In this document: positions 27,313 through 36,646 of the stretch, one piece after another
How the letters are laid out: each line of letters begins with the position of its first letter
How positions within the stretch are numbered: position 1 is the first letter of the stretch
Source: an uncultured Lachnospiraceae bacterium
GTDB lineage: Bacteria > Bacillota > Clostridia > Lachnospirales > Lachnospiraceae
DNA length: 64,000 nt
Direction: 5' to 3'
Assembly: GCA_947625775.1 (NCBI GenBank)
Contig: CANQPM010000003.1
Coordinates: 186,001-250,000, forward strand
Notes under the pieces: generated by a model
What the model was told of the DNA's origin: nothing
Databases searched by the model: none
What the model saw: the letters and a program-made list of their open reading frames with translations, nothing else
Translations under genes and position numbers: made by a program

Positions 27313-28062
27313 ATGGTTTACTTTGTAGGCGCAGGCGCGGGAGCGGCAGATTTAATCACCGTGCGCGGGAGCAGGCTGCTGCAAAAGGCTGACGTAATCA
27401 TATACGCAGGCTCGCTCGTAAATCCTGAGCTTTTAAACTACGCAAAAACAGAATGTGAAATATATGACAGCAGCAAAATGACGCTGGAGGAGGTCATTGA
27501 GGCGGTAAAGGCGGCGGAGAAGGACAGCAAAATGACAGTCAGGCTTCACACGGGCGACCAGAGCATTTATAGCGCGGTGCGTGAGCAGATGGACGAGCTG
27601 GACAAGCTCGGCATACAGTACGAGAGCTGTCCAGGGGTGAGCTCATTTTGCGGCGCGGCAGCTGCGTTAAATATAGAGTACACGCTTCCAGATGTGGCTC
27701 AAAGCGTGATAATCACGCGCATGGCAGGGCGCACGCCTGTGCCTGAAAAGGAGCGTTTGAGCCTGCTTGCGGCGCATAATGCTACAATGGTGCTTTTTTT
27801 GAGCGCAGGCTTGGCGGACAAGGTAAGGGAGGAGCTGCTCTGCGGCGGATATGATAAGGATACGCCTGTCGCAGTGGTTTACAAGGCGACCTGGGCAGAT
27901 GAAAAAAGCTTTATCTGTACGGTAGACACGCTGCCCGAGACTGTCAGTGAAAATAAAATCAGCAAGACGGCGCTTATCATAGTAGGGGAAGTGGTGACGC
28001 ATGGAAATTATAGAAGAAGCGACCTGTATAACCCGAATTTCACTACAGAATACAGGAAGTAA
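27313..28062 (+). CDS. cbiF: Cobalt-precorrin-4 C11-methyltransferase CbiF
   Basis: 249 aa from the ATG at 27313, with GGAGG 6 bp upstream; the track start at 27289 lies before the ribosome site. Tetrapyrrole methylase fold: VYFVGAGAGAADLITVRG, then LHTGDQSIYSAV and CPGVSSFCGAAAAL. It is the SAM-dependent methyl transfer step at C11 of the anaerobic B12 pathway. It is the first gene of cobalamin arm 2, behind the riboswitch-like element, with cbiG 11 bp downstream. Confidence 0.95.
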   Translation: MVYFVGAGAGAADLITVRGSRLLQKADVIIYAGSLVNPELLNYAKTECEIYDSSKMTLEEVIEAVKAAEKDSKMTVRLHTGDQSIYSAVREQMDELDKLGIQYESCPGVSSFCGAAAALNIEYTLPDVAQSVIITRMAGRTPVPEKERLSLLAAHNATMVLFLSAGLADKVREELLCGGYDKDTPVAVVYKATWADEKSFICTVDTLPETVSENKISKTALIIVGEVVTHGNYRRSDLYNPNFTTEYRK

Positions 28063-28073
28063 TTAGAGAAGAT

Positions 28074-29090
28074 ATGATACACATTATAAGCTTTACGAAA
28101 AACGGTGCTATGCTGGGTGACAGGATATGCGGCAGCCTGTCTCAATATGCCGAGTGTGAGCATTGTGCAAAATATGGAAACAGCTCGGAATATACTCTTG
28201 GCGAATGGACAAGGGAGCGCTTTAAAAAAGGGAATGTGCTGATTTTCATAGGCGCGTGCGGGATAGCGGTAAGAGCAATAGCGCCGTATGTGGAAAGCAA
28301 GGATAAAGATGCCGCGGTGCTTGTGGTTGATGAGCGCGCGGGCTATGTCATACCTCTTTTGTCAGGGCATATGGGCGGTGCAAACGACGCGGCGCGGCTT
28401 GTGGCTGAGATTACAGGCGCTGTACCTGTCATAACCACGGCTACCGATATAAACAAAAAATTTGCGGTTGACGTATTCGCGTCTCGGAATGGATTGGGGC
28501 TGTCGGACTTGAAAAAGGCAAAAAAGGTATCGGCTGATATTCTTGACGGTATGGATGTGGATATGTATGCGGGGGATGGAGTGTATTTTGATGACAGCGT
28601 GGAAAACGGCAGTGCAGCCGACGGCAGTGCAGCACAGGAAATTGTCCTGCACAAAAGTGACACTAATGTCATAATATCCGACAAAACCCTGCAGCTGTAC
28701 CCGCCGACTTTGATACTGGGAATAGGATGCAAAAGAGGAAAAACCGCGGAGGAGCTTGAAAGCTTTATTTTAGGCGAGCTGTGCCGAAACTCATTGGCTC
28801 TTCCAAGCGTTTTTTGCGTAGCTTCAATAGATAAGAAGGCAGATGAGGCAGGGATTATCGCGCTGTGTGAAAAATACGGCTGGGAATTTAAGACTTTTTC
28901 CGCAAAGACGCTTATGCGGCAGGAGGGAGAATTTGCCCAGTCGGATTTTGTGTCAAAAGCAGTCGGCGCAGACAACGTATGCGAGCGCGCGGCAATGGCG
29001 GCGGGGGCAGATGAGCTTTTGGTTAGAAAGACCTGCAAAGACGGAATGACACTTGCGGTAGGCAGAAGAAAAATAAAGATGGGCTTTTGA
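28074..29090 (+). CDS. cbiG: Cobalt-precorrin-5A hydrolase CbiG
   Basis: 338 aa. The N-terminal domain has the family signature FIGACGIAVRAIAPYV and LLSGHMGGANDAARLVAEI; the C-terminal CbiG domain begins around LILGIGCKRGKTAEEL. It opens the delta-lactone and releases acetaldehyde, a step specific to the anaerobic pathway. A short duplicated SAADGSAA-type stretch lies in the linker. It is closely spaced within arm 2. Confidence 0.95.
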   Translation: MIHIISFTKNGAMLGDRICGSLSQYAECEHCAKYGNSSEYTLGEWTRERFKKGNVLIFIGACGIAVRAIAPYVESKDKDAAVLVVDERAGYVIPLLSGHMGGANDAARLVAEITGAVPVITTATDINKKFAVDVFASRNGLGLSDLKKAKKVSADILDGMDVDMYAGDGVYFDDSVENGSAADGSAAQEIVLHKSDTNVIISDKTLQLYPPTLILGIGCKRGKTAEELESFILGELCRNSLALPSVFCVASIDKKADEAGIIALCEKYGWEFKTFSAKTLMRQEGEFAQSDFVSKAVGADNVCERAAMAAGADELLVRKTCKDGMTLAVGRRKIKMGF

Positions 29091-29135
29091 AATACATTGA
29101 AATCATTCCTGATACAATATGAGGTATAAAAGAAA

Positions 29136-29948
29136 ATGAAAGCTTTAACTGATTTAAGCGCTGATGAAATAAAAACAGACGGAGAAACTGGCGACAGCGT
29201 TAAGCTGTATATAGTAGGCATCGGGACAGGCTCATACGAAATGCTTACAGTGCGCGCCATAAATGCGCTGGAGCAGTGCGACACAATCGTCGGCTATCAG
29301 GTATATACGCGGCTGATTGAGGATTATTTCAAAGAAAAACGCTACCTCACTACGCCAATGCGTCAGGAGACGCAGCGCTGCCAGCTTGCGGTTGATGAGG
29401 CGCTAAAGGGGCACAGAGTAGCCGTAATCAGCAGCGGCGACGCGGGAATTTACGGAATGGCAGGTCTCATGTATGAAGTGCTTGACGGAATGAAAACTGA
29501 CGAGGGCGCGTCAAAAATAAAGCTTGAAGTGATAGCGGGCGTGACGGCGGCAAACGGCGGGGCGGCATATCTTGGCGCGCCGCTTATGCACGATTTTGCC
29601 ATTATAAGCCTCAGCGACATACTTACGCCATGGGAGCTTATTGAGAAGCGGCTTACGGCATGCGCGTCGGCGGATATGGGCATAGCGCTTTATAATCCGT
29701 CAAGCAGAAAACGGCAGGATTACCTTCAAAAGGCGTGCGATATACTCCTGAATGTAATCCCTGATACGACTGTGTGCGGCATTGTCGAAAATATTGACAG
29801 GGAAAACACGTCTGTAAAGGTATGCACATTGGGGGAGTTAAGGCAGCAGAGCGTAAATATGTTTACCACAGTGTATATCGGCAATTCGACAACAAAGATA
29901 ATCGATGGAAAAATGGTGACGCCGCGGGGGTATATGAACCGTATTTAA
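29136..29948 (+). CDS. cbiH: Cobalt-precorrin-3 C17-methyltransferase CbiH
   Basis: 270 aa with about 20 extra N-terminal residues before the methylase fold (LYIVGIGTGSYEMLTVRA). Family motifs: ISSGDAGIYGMAGL and GAPLMHDFAIISLSD, YNPSSRKR. It performs SAM-dependent C17 methylation with ring contraction. The order cbiF-cbiG-cbiH follows the usual layout of anaerobic clusters. Confidence 0.95.
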   Translation: MKALTDLSADEIKTDGETGDSVKLYIVGIGTGSYEMLTVRAINALEQCDTIVGYQVYTRLIEDYFKEKRYLTTPMRQETQRCQLAVDEALKGHRVAVISSGDAGIYGMAGLMYEVLDGMKTDEGASKIKLEVIAGVTAANGGAAYLGAPLMHDFAIISLSDILTPWELIEKRLTACASADMGIALYNPSSRKRQDYLQKACDILLNVIPDTTVCGIVENIDRENTSVKVCTLGELRQQSVNMFTTVYIGNSTTKIIDGKMVTPRGYMNRI

Positions 29949-29995
29949 GCATTAAATAGACGGAAAACAAATATTGCGAATGAAAATATTCCATC

Positions 29996-30027
29996 AAATA
30001 TTCAATCGTGCAAAATATTCAATCGTG
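29996..30027 (+). repeat. 17 bp tandem repeat in the cbiH - cbiJ/E/T gap
   Basis: AAATATTCAATCGTG occurs twice, 17 bp apart, in the 158 bp gap before the fusion gene. No promoter or hairpin is evident in this gap. Confidence 0.5.
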
Positions 30028-30106
30028 GGCTTGTGGGCTTTATGTCTGTGCGCTGTCTGCCGCAGTCCATTGTATTTATTAAGGCAGCGCAGAAATGTGA
30101 AAGAAA

Positions 30107-32137
30107 ATGAGTAAGCTATTGATATTTGCGGGCACAAGCGAAGGACGCAGGCTTGCGTGCGAGCTCGCGGAAAGAAAAATACACAGCATAGTTTCAGTGG
30201 CGACAGAATACGGCGAGGACATAATGCTTGCGGAAGGCGTAAAATCGGACTATATTACGGTCCGCAGAGGGCGCATGGACAAGGCGGAGATGATAAGCTT
30301 TATTAAGTCACAGAACATAATGCTTGCAGTAGACGCAACGCATCCGTTTGCGACACAAGTGTCAGAAAATATAAAAAAAGCATGTGATGAATGTGCTATA
30401 AAATTTATCCGCTGTCTGCGTGACGCGTCGCAAAATAAAGAAAGCAAAAATGACAGCAGTGTCATATATGTGAACTCGCTTGATGAGGCTGTACAATACT
30501 TGAATAATTCAAGCGGCAATATATTTGTGACAACAGGCAGCAAGGAACTGTACGCACTCGCGGAAAAAATCAATGACACAGACAGGCTTTATGTGCGTGT
30601 GCTTCCAAATACGGAGGCAGTAGGCGTATGCGAAAGGGCAGGAATTAAAGGCTCAAAAATTTACGCTGTACAAGGTCCGTTTGACACAGAAACAAACCGC
30701 CTTATGCTTAGATTGAGTGACGCGAAATTCCTCCTCACCAAGGAAACAGGCAAAGCTGGCGGATACTATGAAAAGCTTGAAGCCGCAAAACAAAGCGGCG
30801 TGATTTGCGTGGTTATAAAACGTCCTGATGAGCAGGGGCTTTCGTTTAAAGAAACACTTGAAACTGTATGCAGGTATATAAATCAGGGCACTGATACGGA
30901 AAACGCAGGCTGTAACGAGGAATTGTGCAAAAAACTTACATTAGTCGGTATCGGTATGGGCGGCGGACATTCACAGCTTACGATTGAGGCGGCGAAATGC
31001 CTTGAAAACGCGCAGGTTATTTTTGGTTCAGACCGTGCGCTCAAAGCCGTTGACTGGTGCGGCATAAAAAAAGTGCCGTTTTACGCAGCGGATAAAATCA
31101 TTGAATACCTTTCAAAACATGCAGAAATAACAAACGCGGCAGTTGCTTTTTCGGGCGATACGGGATTTTACAGCGGGGCGAAGTCATTTTTTGATATGAA
31201 AAATAAAAACGCCGCGGCGGAGGACTGGCATATTAAAGCGATACCAGGGATTACCACGGTACAGGCATTTGCGGCGCGCCTTGGCATTGCGTGGCAGGAT
31301 TTGACGCTTTGCAGTGTACACGGCAGGGAAAGCAGTCTGATAAGCAGGCTTAGATTTAATGATAAGCTTTTCTGCCTTGCATCAGATGCCGACGACATAC
31401 GCGTCATAAGCAGAAAGCTTATTGATTATGGCTTTAAGGACAGCGTTATGCACATAGCGGTTAATATTTCATATGATGACGAGCAGCTATACACAGGCGC
31501 GCCATCCGATTTCCTCAATTTTGACAGGAAAGGCTTGATTTCGTTTATAATAGAACGAGGAATCGAAACGCCAAACCGCGCCTACAGCTTACCGGATGAT
31601 TTCTTTGAGCGGACAAAAGTACCGATGACCAAGCAGGAAGTGCGCGCCGTGTCAATCTCAAAGCTTAGGCTTACGCCTGACGCCGTGCTGTATGACATAG
31701 GCGCGGGCACAGGCTCAATAGCTGTGGAGTGCGCAGGTTACTTGACTAAAGGCGAAGTATATGCGGTAGAAAAAAAGGAAGATGCGGCAGAGCTTATATT
31801 GAAAAACGCAAGAAAGGCGGCATGCGACAATATTTCCATAGTGCACGGCGTGGCGCCACAGGCGCTTGAAGGGCTTCCTGCGCCTACGCACGCTTTTATA
31901 GGCGGCAGCGGCGGAAGCTTGAGGGAAATACTCGATTTGCTGTACGCGAAAAATCCTAAAATCCGCATAGTGATAAACGCAGTCACCCTTGAAACCCAAA
32001 ATGAAATATTCCGCTATATAAAAGAAAAAAGCCTCGATGGCGCGGAGATTGTCACAATGCAGATATCACGGTCGGAAAATATATCGTCATATCACATGAT
32101 GAGGGGAGAAAATCCAGTTATGATAGTAACGCTTTAA
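30107..32137 (+). CDS. Trifunctional fusion: precorrin-6A reductase (CbiJ/CobK) - CbiE - CbiT
   Basis: 676 aa in three blocks. Residues about 1-255 are precorrin-6A reductase (LLIFAGTSEGRRLACELAER, VDATHPFA, GPFD). Residues about 272-480 are the C5-methyltransferase CbiE (LTLVGIGMGGGHSQLTIEA, SGDTGFYSGA, PGITTVQAFAARLG). Residues about 490-676 are CbiT (FFERTKVPMTKQEVRA, DIGAGTGSIAVECA, FIGGSGGSLREIL), which methylates C15 and decarboxylates. CbiE-CbiT fusions are known as CobL; the reductase in front makes three successive steps one polypeptide. All catalytic-looking motifs are intact. Confidence 0.93.
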   Translation: MSKLLIFAGTSEGRRLACELAERKIHSIVSVATEYGEDIMLAEGVKSDYITVRRGRMDKAEMISFIKSQNIMLAVDATHPFATQVSENIKKACDECAIKFIRCLRDASQNKESKNDSSVIYVNSLDEAVQYLNNSSGNIFVTTGSKELYALAEKINDTDRLYVRVLPNTEAVGVCERAGIKGSKIYAVQGPFDTETNRLMLRLSDAKFLLTKETGKAGGYYEKLEAAKQSGVICVVIKRPDEQGLSFKETLETVCRYINQGTDTENAGCNEELCKKLTLVGIGMGGGHSQLTIEAAKCLENAQVIFGSDRALKAVDWCGIKKVPFYAADKIIEYLSKHAEITNAAVAFSGDTGFYSGAKSFFDMKNKNAAAEDWHIKAIPGITTVQAFAARLGIAWQDLTLCSVHGRESSLISRLRFNDKLFCLASDADDIRVISRKLIDYGFKDSVMHIAVNISYDDEQLYTGAPSDFLNFDRKGLISFIIERGIETPNRAYSLPDDFFERTKVPMTKQEVRAVSISKLRLTPDAVLYDIGAGTGSIAVECAGYLTKGEVYAVEKKEDAAELILKNARKAACDNISIVHGVAPQALEGLPAPTHAFIGGSGGSLREILDLLYAKNPKIRIVINAVTLETQNEIFRYIKEKSLDGAEIVTMQISRSENISSYHMMRGENPVMIVTL

Positions 32138-32151
32138 GATTATACTGAAAG

Positions 32152-32259
32152 GCGCTGCCGTATTAAACTGGAATATTATGATGAAAGATAAAGGTATGAG
32201 GCGGATAACAAAGGAAGTAAGAGCGCTGCCGTATTTAACTGGAATATTACGATAAAAGG
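32152..32259 (+). repeat. Direct repeat of about 38 bp upstream of cbiA
   Basis: GCGCTGCCGTATTAAACTGG continues into GAATATTA (unit 1 from 32152) and is repeated with few changes from 32223 (GCGCTGCCGTATTTAACTGG), 71 bp apart. The second copy ends just before the cbiA start. Confidence 0.75.
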
Positions 32260-32272
32260 GATGGACAGATAA

Positions 32273-33652
32273 TTGGGAAAAAGAATAATGATAGCCGCGC
32301 CAAACAGCGCAAGCGGCAAAACCACAGTGACTGCCGCGCTTATGTGCCTGCTGGCAGACAAAGGATATAAGGTCGGCGCTTTTAAGTGCGGTCCTGATTA
32401 TATAGACACGCAGCTTCATTCAAAAATACTCGGAGTGCCAAGCATTAATCTGGATTTGTTTTTTACAGATGACACTACTGTCAGATATTTGCTTGAAAAA
32501 CATTCCGAAGGGCGCGATATTTCCATAATAGAGGGCGTTATGGGCTATTATGACGGTCTTGCGGGTAGGTCAGCTGCGGCATCAAGCTATGACATTGCGA
32601 GAACGACTGACACGCCTGTCATATTTGTGGCAGACGTAAAGGGAATGAGCCTGTCCGTGGCGGCGCTTTTGAAAGGTTTTATCGAATATAGGGCAGACAG
32701 CAATATAAAAGGGGTAATTTTTAACCGCTGCTCTAAGGGTATGTTTGAAATATTGAAAGGCATAGTGGAGGATCAGCTCGATATAAAGGCGCTCGGATAT
32801 CTTCCAGTGCTTGATGAATGTGCGTTTTCAAGCAGGCATCTGGGCTTAATGCTGCCCGATGAGATTGACGATTTAGATAAAAAGCTTGCAATGCTTGCAA
32901 AAACCCTTGAACAGACGCTTGATTTGGAGGAACTGTTTAAAATCGCGCAAATTTCAAGTCCAGTGGCGGAGGATAAAATGACATATGTGTCAGAAATATC
33001 AGTCCTGCCCCAAAGCAGCCAAAAACCAAGGATAAAAATCGCAGTCGCAAAAGATGAGGCGTTTTGCTTTTATTACGCGGACAATTTAAGCCTTTTGGAG
33101 GACTTTGGAGCGGAGCTTGAATATTTCAGCCCCATACACGATACTGTCCTTCCAAGCGGCACAGCAGGAATATTGCTTGGCGGTGGATATCCTGAAAATT
33201 ACGCAAGACAGCTCAGCGAAAATACGCAAATGCTCTCCGCAATAAAAACAGCAATACTGGACAAAAATATCCCATGCCTTGCAGAGTGCGGCGGTTTCCT
33301 GTATCTTCACGGCTATATGGAGGATTTAGAAGGAAAAAGCTGGAAAATGGCAGACGTAATAGATGCAAAAGCGACATATCAGGGAAAGCTTTCAAGGCAT
33401 TTTGGATATGTCACTATTACTGACAGGAAGACGCAAATGAGCATAAAGGGACACGAATTTCATTATTATGAAAGCACGGACAACGGGGCGGAATGTACGG
33501 CGCAAAAGCCACTCAGCAATAAAAAGTGGGACTGCATACATAAAAAAGGCAGAGACGGAAGGGGAGATTTGTCTGCAGGCTTTGCGCATCTTTACTATTA
33601 TTCAAATCCAAGCTTTATCAAAGCATTTTTGGAAAGGTGCAGGAAGGCTTGA
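32273..33652 (+). CDS. cbiA: Cobyrinate a,c-diamide synthase CbiA
   Basis: 459 aa. It starts with TTG (IMIAAPNSASGKTTVTAAL follows at once, as in the family); an ATG five codons later would cut into the P-loop strand. The N-terminal P-loop synthetase domain (CGPDYIDTQLH, EGVMGYYDG) is followed by a glutamine amidotransferase domain with the nucleophile in LAECGGFLYL. It amidates the a and c side chains. The upstream gap holds the 38 bp direct repeat. Confidence 0.95.
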   Translation: MGKRIMIAAPNSASGKTTVTAALMCLLADKGYKVGAFKCGPDYIDTQLHSKILGVPSINLDLFFTDDTTVRYLLEKHSEGRDISIIEGVMGYYDGLAGRSAAASSYDIARTTDTPVIFVADVKGMSLSVAALLKGFIEYRADSNIKGVIFNRCSKGMFEILKGIVEDQLDIKALGYLPVLDECAFSSRHLGLMLPDEIDDLDKKLAMLAKTLEQTLDLEELFKIAQISSPVAEDKMTYVSEISVLPQSSQKPRIKIAVAKDEAFCFYYADNLSLLEDFGAELEYFSPIHDTVLPSGTAGILLGGGYPENYARQLSENTQMLSAIKTAILDKNIPCLAECGGFLYLHGYMEDLEGKSWKMADVIDAKATYQGKLSRHFGYVTITDRKTQMSIKGHEFHYYESTDNGAECTAQKPLSNKKWDCIHKKGRDGRGDLSAGFAHLYYYSNPSFIKAFLERCRKA

Positions 33653-33746
33653 AGGTAAATTCTCGGGTTATTGATTTGATATTGACTTAAATGTATTTTT
33701 TGTGTCTTTTTGAATGTCTGCTGGGACAAACAAGGGGTATATAAAA

Positions 33747-34367
33747 ATGAATGAAAAACATACAGGCTTGTTTCATATTTATTGCGGCGACGGCAAAGGC
33801 AAGACTACAGCAGCAATAGGAGCAGCGGTCAGGGCGGTGGGAGCAGGATTAAAAGTATGCTTTGTGCAGCTGATGAAATCAGGGGAATCGTCCGAGCTTT
33901 CGGTAATTAAAAATATACAAAACATAACCGTGCAGGCTGTTATAAATCCTTATGGCTTTACATGGAAAATGACTGTGAGTGAAAAAGAAAAGTTAAAAAA
34001 ACTGAATGATGAGACGGTCGAGATGCTTATAAAGGCGATAGGAAACAAAAGCGATGCGTCAGACGGCAATTTATCCAATAGCCGCCAATCCGATAATACA
34101 GTAGGCAAATTTACGTATAATGAAGTAAATGGACGGTTTGACATGATAATCATAGACGAACTTATGTCAGCATACCAGAATGAGCTTGTTGGCAAATCGC
34201 TTGTATTTAGTCTGATTGAAAGGTGTAAAGGTAACACGGAACTGATTTTTACAGGCAGAAATCATTCAGACGAGCTTATGGAAAAAGCGGATTATATTAC
34301 CGAGATGAAGTGCCAGAGACACCCGTATGAAAAAGGGGTAAGCGCCAGACTGGGGATAGAGCTTTAA
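33747..34367 (+). CDS. cobO: Cob(I)yrinic acid a,c-diamide adenosyltransferase (CobO/BtuR family)
   Basis: About 206 aa from the ATG at 33747 (AAGGGG about 10 bp upstream; the track start 11 codons earlier lacks a site). The P-loop FHIYCGDGKGKTTAAIGAAV, IIDELMSAYQ and FTGRNHSDELMEKADYITEM are characteristic. It transfers the adenosyl group of ATP to cobalt. An insertion of about 20 Ser/Asn/Asp-rich residues lies in the middle, probably a loop. Confidence 0.93.
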   Translation: MNEKHTGLFHIYCGDGKGKTTAAIGAAVRAVGAGLKVCFVQLMKSGESSELSVIKNIQNITVQAVINPYGFTWKMTVSEKEKLKKLNDETVEMLIKAIGNKSDASDGNLSNSRQSDNTVGKFTYNEVNGRFDMIIIDELMSAYQNELVGKSLVFSLIERCKGNTELIFTGRNHSDELMEKADYITEMKCQRHPYEKGVSARLGIEL

Positions 34368-34432
34368 TTAGTCAGTGCGGGAAGTCATTTGCAGTTATTT
34401 TTGATAAATTTTATTTTTGAAGGAAGGCAGAT

Positions 34433-35479
34433 ATGGATTATATAAAGATAAAAACTCCCGACCAAGCCGCAATGCGCAGAGCGCGCCAAAAATGGGACAG
34501 CATTGCGAAACCTCTGTACAGTCTGGGGACATTTGAGGAGCTTATTGTGCAGCTTGCGGGAATATATGGCAGCAGTGAATTTGGCTTGCAAAAAAAGGCT
34601 GTCATAGTTTATTGCGCGGACAATGGGGCAGTAGGTGAGGGCGTGGCACAATCTGACAGCAGTGTCACTTTTTCTGTTGCTGAAAGTATGGCAGACGGCA
34701 GGGCAAATATCAATATAATTGCCAAGAGCGTTGGCGCTGACGTATATGTTGCAGATGTCGGAATGATTACAGATTCGGAAAATGAAAATATAATCACCAA
34801 AAAAGCGGCAAACGGCACAGGCAATATCGCAGCAGGAGCTGCAATGAGCGCGGAGCAGTGCCGTTTTGCGATAAAGACGGGCGTTGATATGGTTGGAAGA
34901 TTAAGAACCGAGGGAGTATCAATCATAGCGACAGGCGAAATGGGCATAGGCAATACCACAACCTCAAGCGCAATGGCGAGCGTGCTGCTGGGGAGAGCGC
35001 CGACAGAGCTCGCGGGCAGAGGCGCGGGGCTTTCTGACGAAGGCTTTGAGAGAAAAATATCAGTGATACAGCGTGCCATAGAGATAAATAAGCCAAATCC
35101 GCAAAACGCCTTTGAAGTGCTGCAGAAGCTTGGGGGATTTGACATAGCCGCAATGGCAGGCACGTTTATAGGCGGGATGCTTTACGGCACGCCGATAGTA
35201 ATGGACGGATTTATATCATCAGTGGCGGCGCTTGCGGCAGTAAAAATGGTACCTGAATGTAGCCCGTATATTCTTGCATCACACGCGTCAAAAGAGCCAG
35301 CGGCTTCATATGTGCTCGAGGCATTAGGCAAAAAAGCAGTCATTCATGCTGATATGTGCCTTGGCGAGGGCACAGGCGCGGCAATGCTGTTTCCGCTGCT
35401 TGACGCGGCATATGCGGAATATACGTCGGCGCATACCTTTGACGATATAAAGCTTGAACCGTATATGCCACAGAAATAA
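34433..35479 (+). CDS. cobT: Nicotinate-nucleotide--dimethylbenzimidazole phosphoribosyltransferase CobT
   Basis: 348 aa. Family motifs: KPLYSLGTFEEL, YCADNGAVGEGVAQSD, GEMGIGNTTTSSA and the catalytic Glu in CLGEGTGAAMLFPLLD. It activates the lower ligand base to alpha-ribazole phosphate. AAGGAAGG precedes the ATG. It lies 65 bp after cobO, with cobS downstream, the standard nucleotide loop assembly order. Confidence 0.96.
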   Translation: MDYIKIKTPDQAAMRRARQKWDSIAKPLYSLGTFEELIVQLAGIYGSSEFGLQKKAVIVYCADNGAVGEGVAQSDSSVTFSVAESMADGRANINIIAKSVGADVYVADVGMITDSENENIITKKAANGTGNIAAGAAMSAEQCRFAIKTGVDMVGRLRTEGVSIIATGEMGIGNTTTSSAMASVLLGRAPTELAGRGAGLSDEGFERKISVIQRAIEINKPNPQNAFEVLQKLGGFDIAAMAGTFIGGMLYGTPIVMDGFISSVAALAAVKMVPECSPYILASHASKEPAASYVLEALGKKAVIHADMCLGEGTGAAMLFPLLDAAYAEYTSAHTFDDIKLEPYMPQK

Positions 35480-35646
35480 AATTGTGTGTATGCGTTGCGG
35501 CAGCAGTATGTTCAGAGGATTTGGGAAATATTATTGAGTTGTAATAGAGAAATGTAAAAATTTGAGAAATGTTATTGCGATAATAATAAGATATAATGAT
35601 TTGAAGAATGTTATTACAATGGCAGTAACAGATAAATGAGGGAAAA

Positions 35647-36423
35647 ATGAAGTTTTTGCGTACATTATGTCTGGCATTTTCAATGTATTCAAGAATACCG
35701 ATGCCCCAGCTTGAATACCGAGAGGAAGATATGCGGTATGTATTTTTGTGCTTTCCGATAGTAGGAGCGGTAATAGGCGCGATAGAAATTTTATGGTTTG
35801 CCATATATAAAAAATGCGGCTTTTCATCTGTATTTTTTGCGTCAGCCGCCGCTGCTATCCCTATATTTGTAACAGGCGGCTTTCACATGGACGGCTTTAT
35901 GGACACGACCGACGCGTTATCGTCATTCGGAAACCATGAGAAAAAGCTTGAAATATTGAAGGATTCGCATGTGGGCGCGTTTGCCGTGATATGGTGCTGT
36001 GTATATATGCTTTTAAATTTCGGCGCGTACTATGAAATAGGAGCAAGGCTAAATATGACACAAATGTCATTTATTCCTCTCACATATACGCTTTCAAGAG
36101 CAACAAGCGCCATAGCCGCCATAACCTTTCCAAGTGCTGCACATAATAATGCGGCGAAAAGTTCACTAGCGGAGGTAAAAAAAGCAAGCGCACAGCGGGC
36201 AGTTCTGGCGGGGCTTTTGATATGCCTTGTGATAATAATATCTGCGGCATTGGCGCTAAATCTGCTAACTGGAGCAGTAATGCTTTTGTTATGCGGCTCT
36301 GCTTTCCTGTATTATTATAAAATGTCCCAAAAACAGTTTGGCGGCACGACAGGCGACCTGTCAGGCTGGTATCTGCAGGTAAGCGAGCTTGCGATGCTGC
36401 TTGCGATTGCCTGTATGCTGTAA
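35647..36423 (+). CDS. cobS: Adenosylcobinamide-GDP ribazoletransferase (cobalamin synthase) CobS
   Basis: 258 aa membrane protein with about six hydrophobic segments. The signature GGFHMDGFMDTTDALSSFG and the KDSHVGAFAV loop carry the metal and substrate-binding acidic residues. It joins adenosylcobinamide-GDP and alpha-ribazole(-P) at the membrane. The 167 bp gap before it is AT-rich with loosely repeated AATGTTATT segments and no clear promoter. Confidence 0.95.
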   Translation: MKFLRTLCLAFSMYSRIPMPQLEYREEDMRYVFLCFPIVGAVIGAIEILWFAIYKKCGFSSVFFASAAAAIPIFVTGGFHMDGFMDTTDALSSFGNHEKKLEILKDSHVGAFAVIWCCVYMLLNFGAYYEIGARLNMTQMSFIPLTYTLSRATSAIAAITFPSAAHNNAAKSSLAEVKKASAQRAVLAGLLICLVIIISAALALNLLTGAVMLLLCGSAFLYYYKMSQKQFGGTTGDLSGWYLQVSELAMLLAIACML

Positions 36424-36578
36424 ATTAGTCTTTACAGGGTTCTTTAATTTCAAACTAAATCCGAAAATCTGCAATGGCATCTGGCATTTTAGAAATTTGA
36501 AAAATATCATGAATTAATAGCGCGAATGACAGTAATAAACAGCAGCAGTAGTAAACAGCAGCAATAGGTAAAATATTC

Positions 36579-36607
36579 TTTACATAAGAACGGGTAAAGG
36601 ATATAAT
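36579..36607 (+). promoter_or_regulatory. Promoter of Rpn-like copy C
   Basis: TTTACA - 17 bp - TATAAT followed by AAAATT, matching the promoter of copy A in boxes, spacing and flanks although the spacer sequence differs. Confidence 0.65.
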
Positions 36608-36646
36608 AAAATTAACAGATTAATAAAATGCTATAAGGGGAGCAGA

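Noticed and set aside
28343-29284. 313 aa minus-strand ORF over cbiG
   Set aside because: Antisense to a clear cbiG; no motif and no ribosome site.
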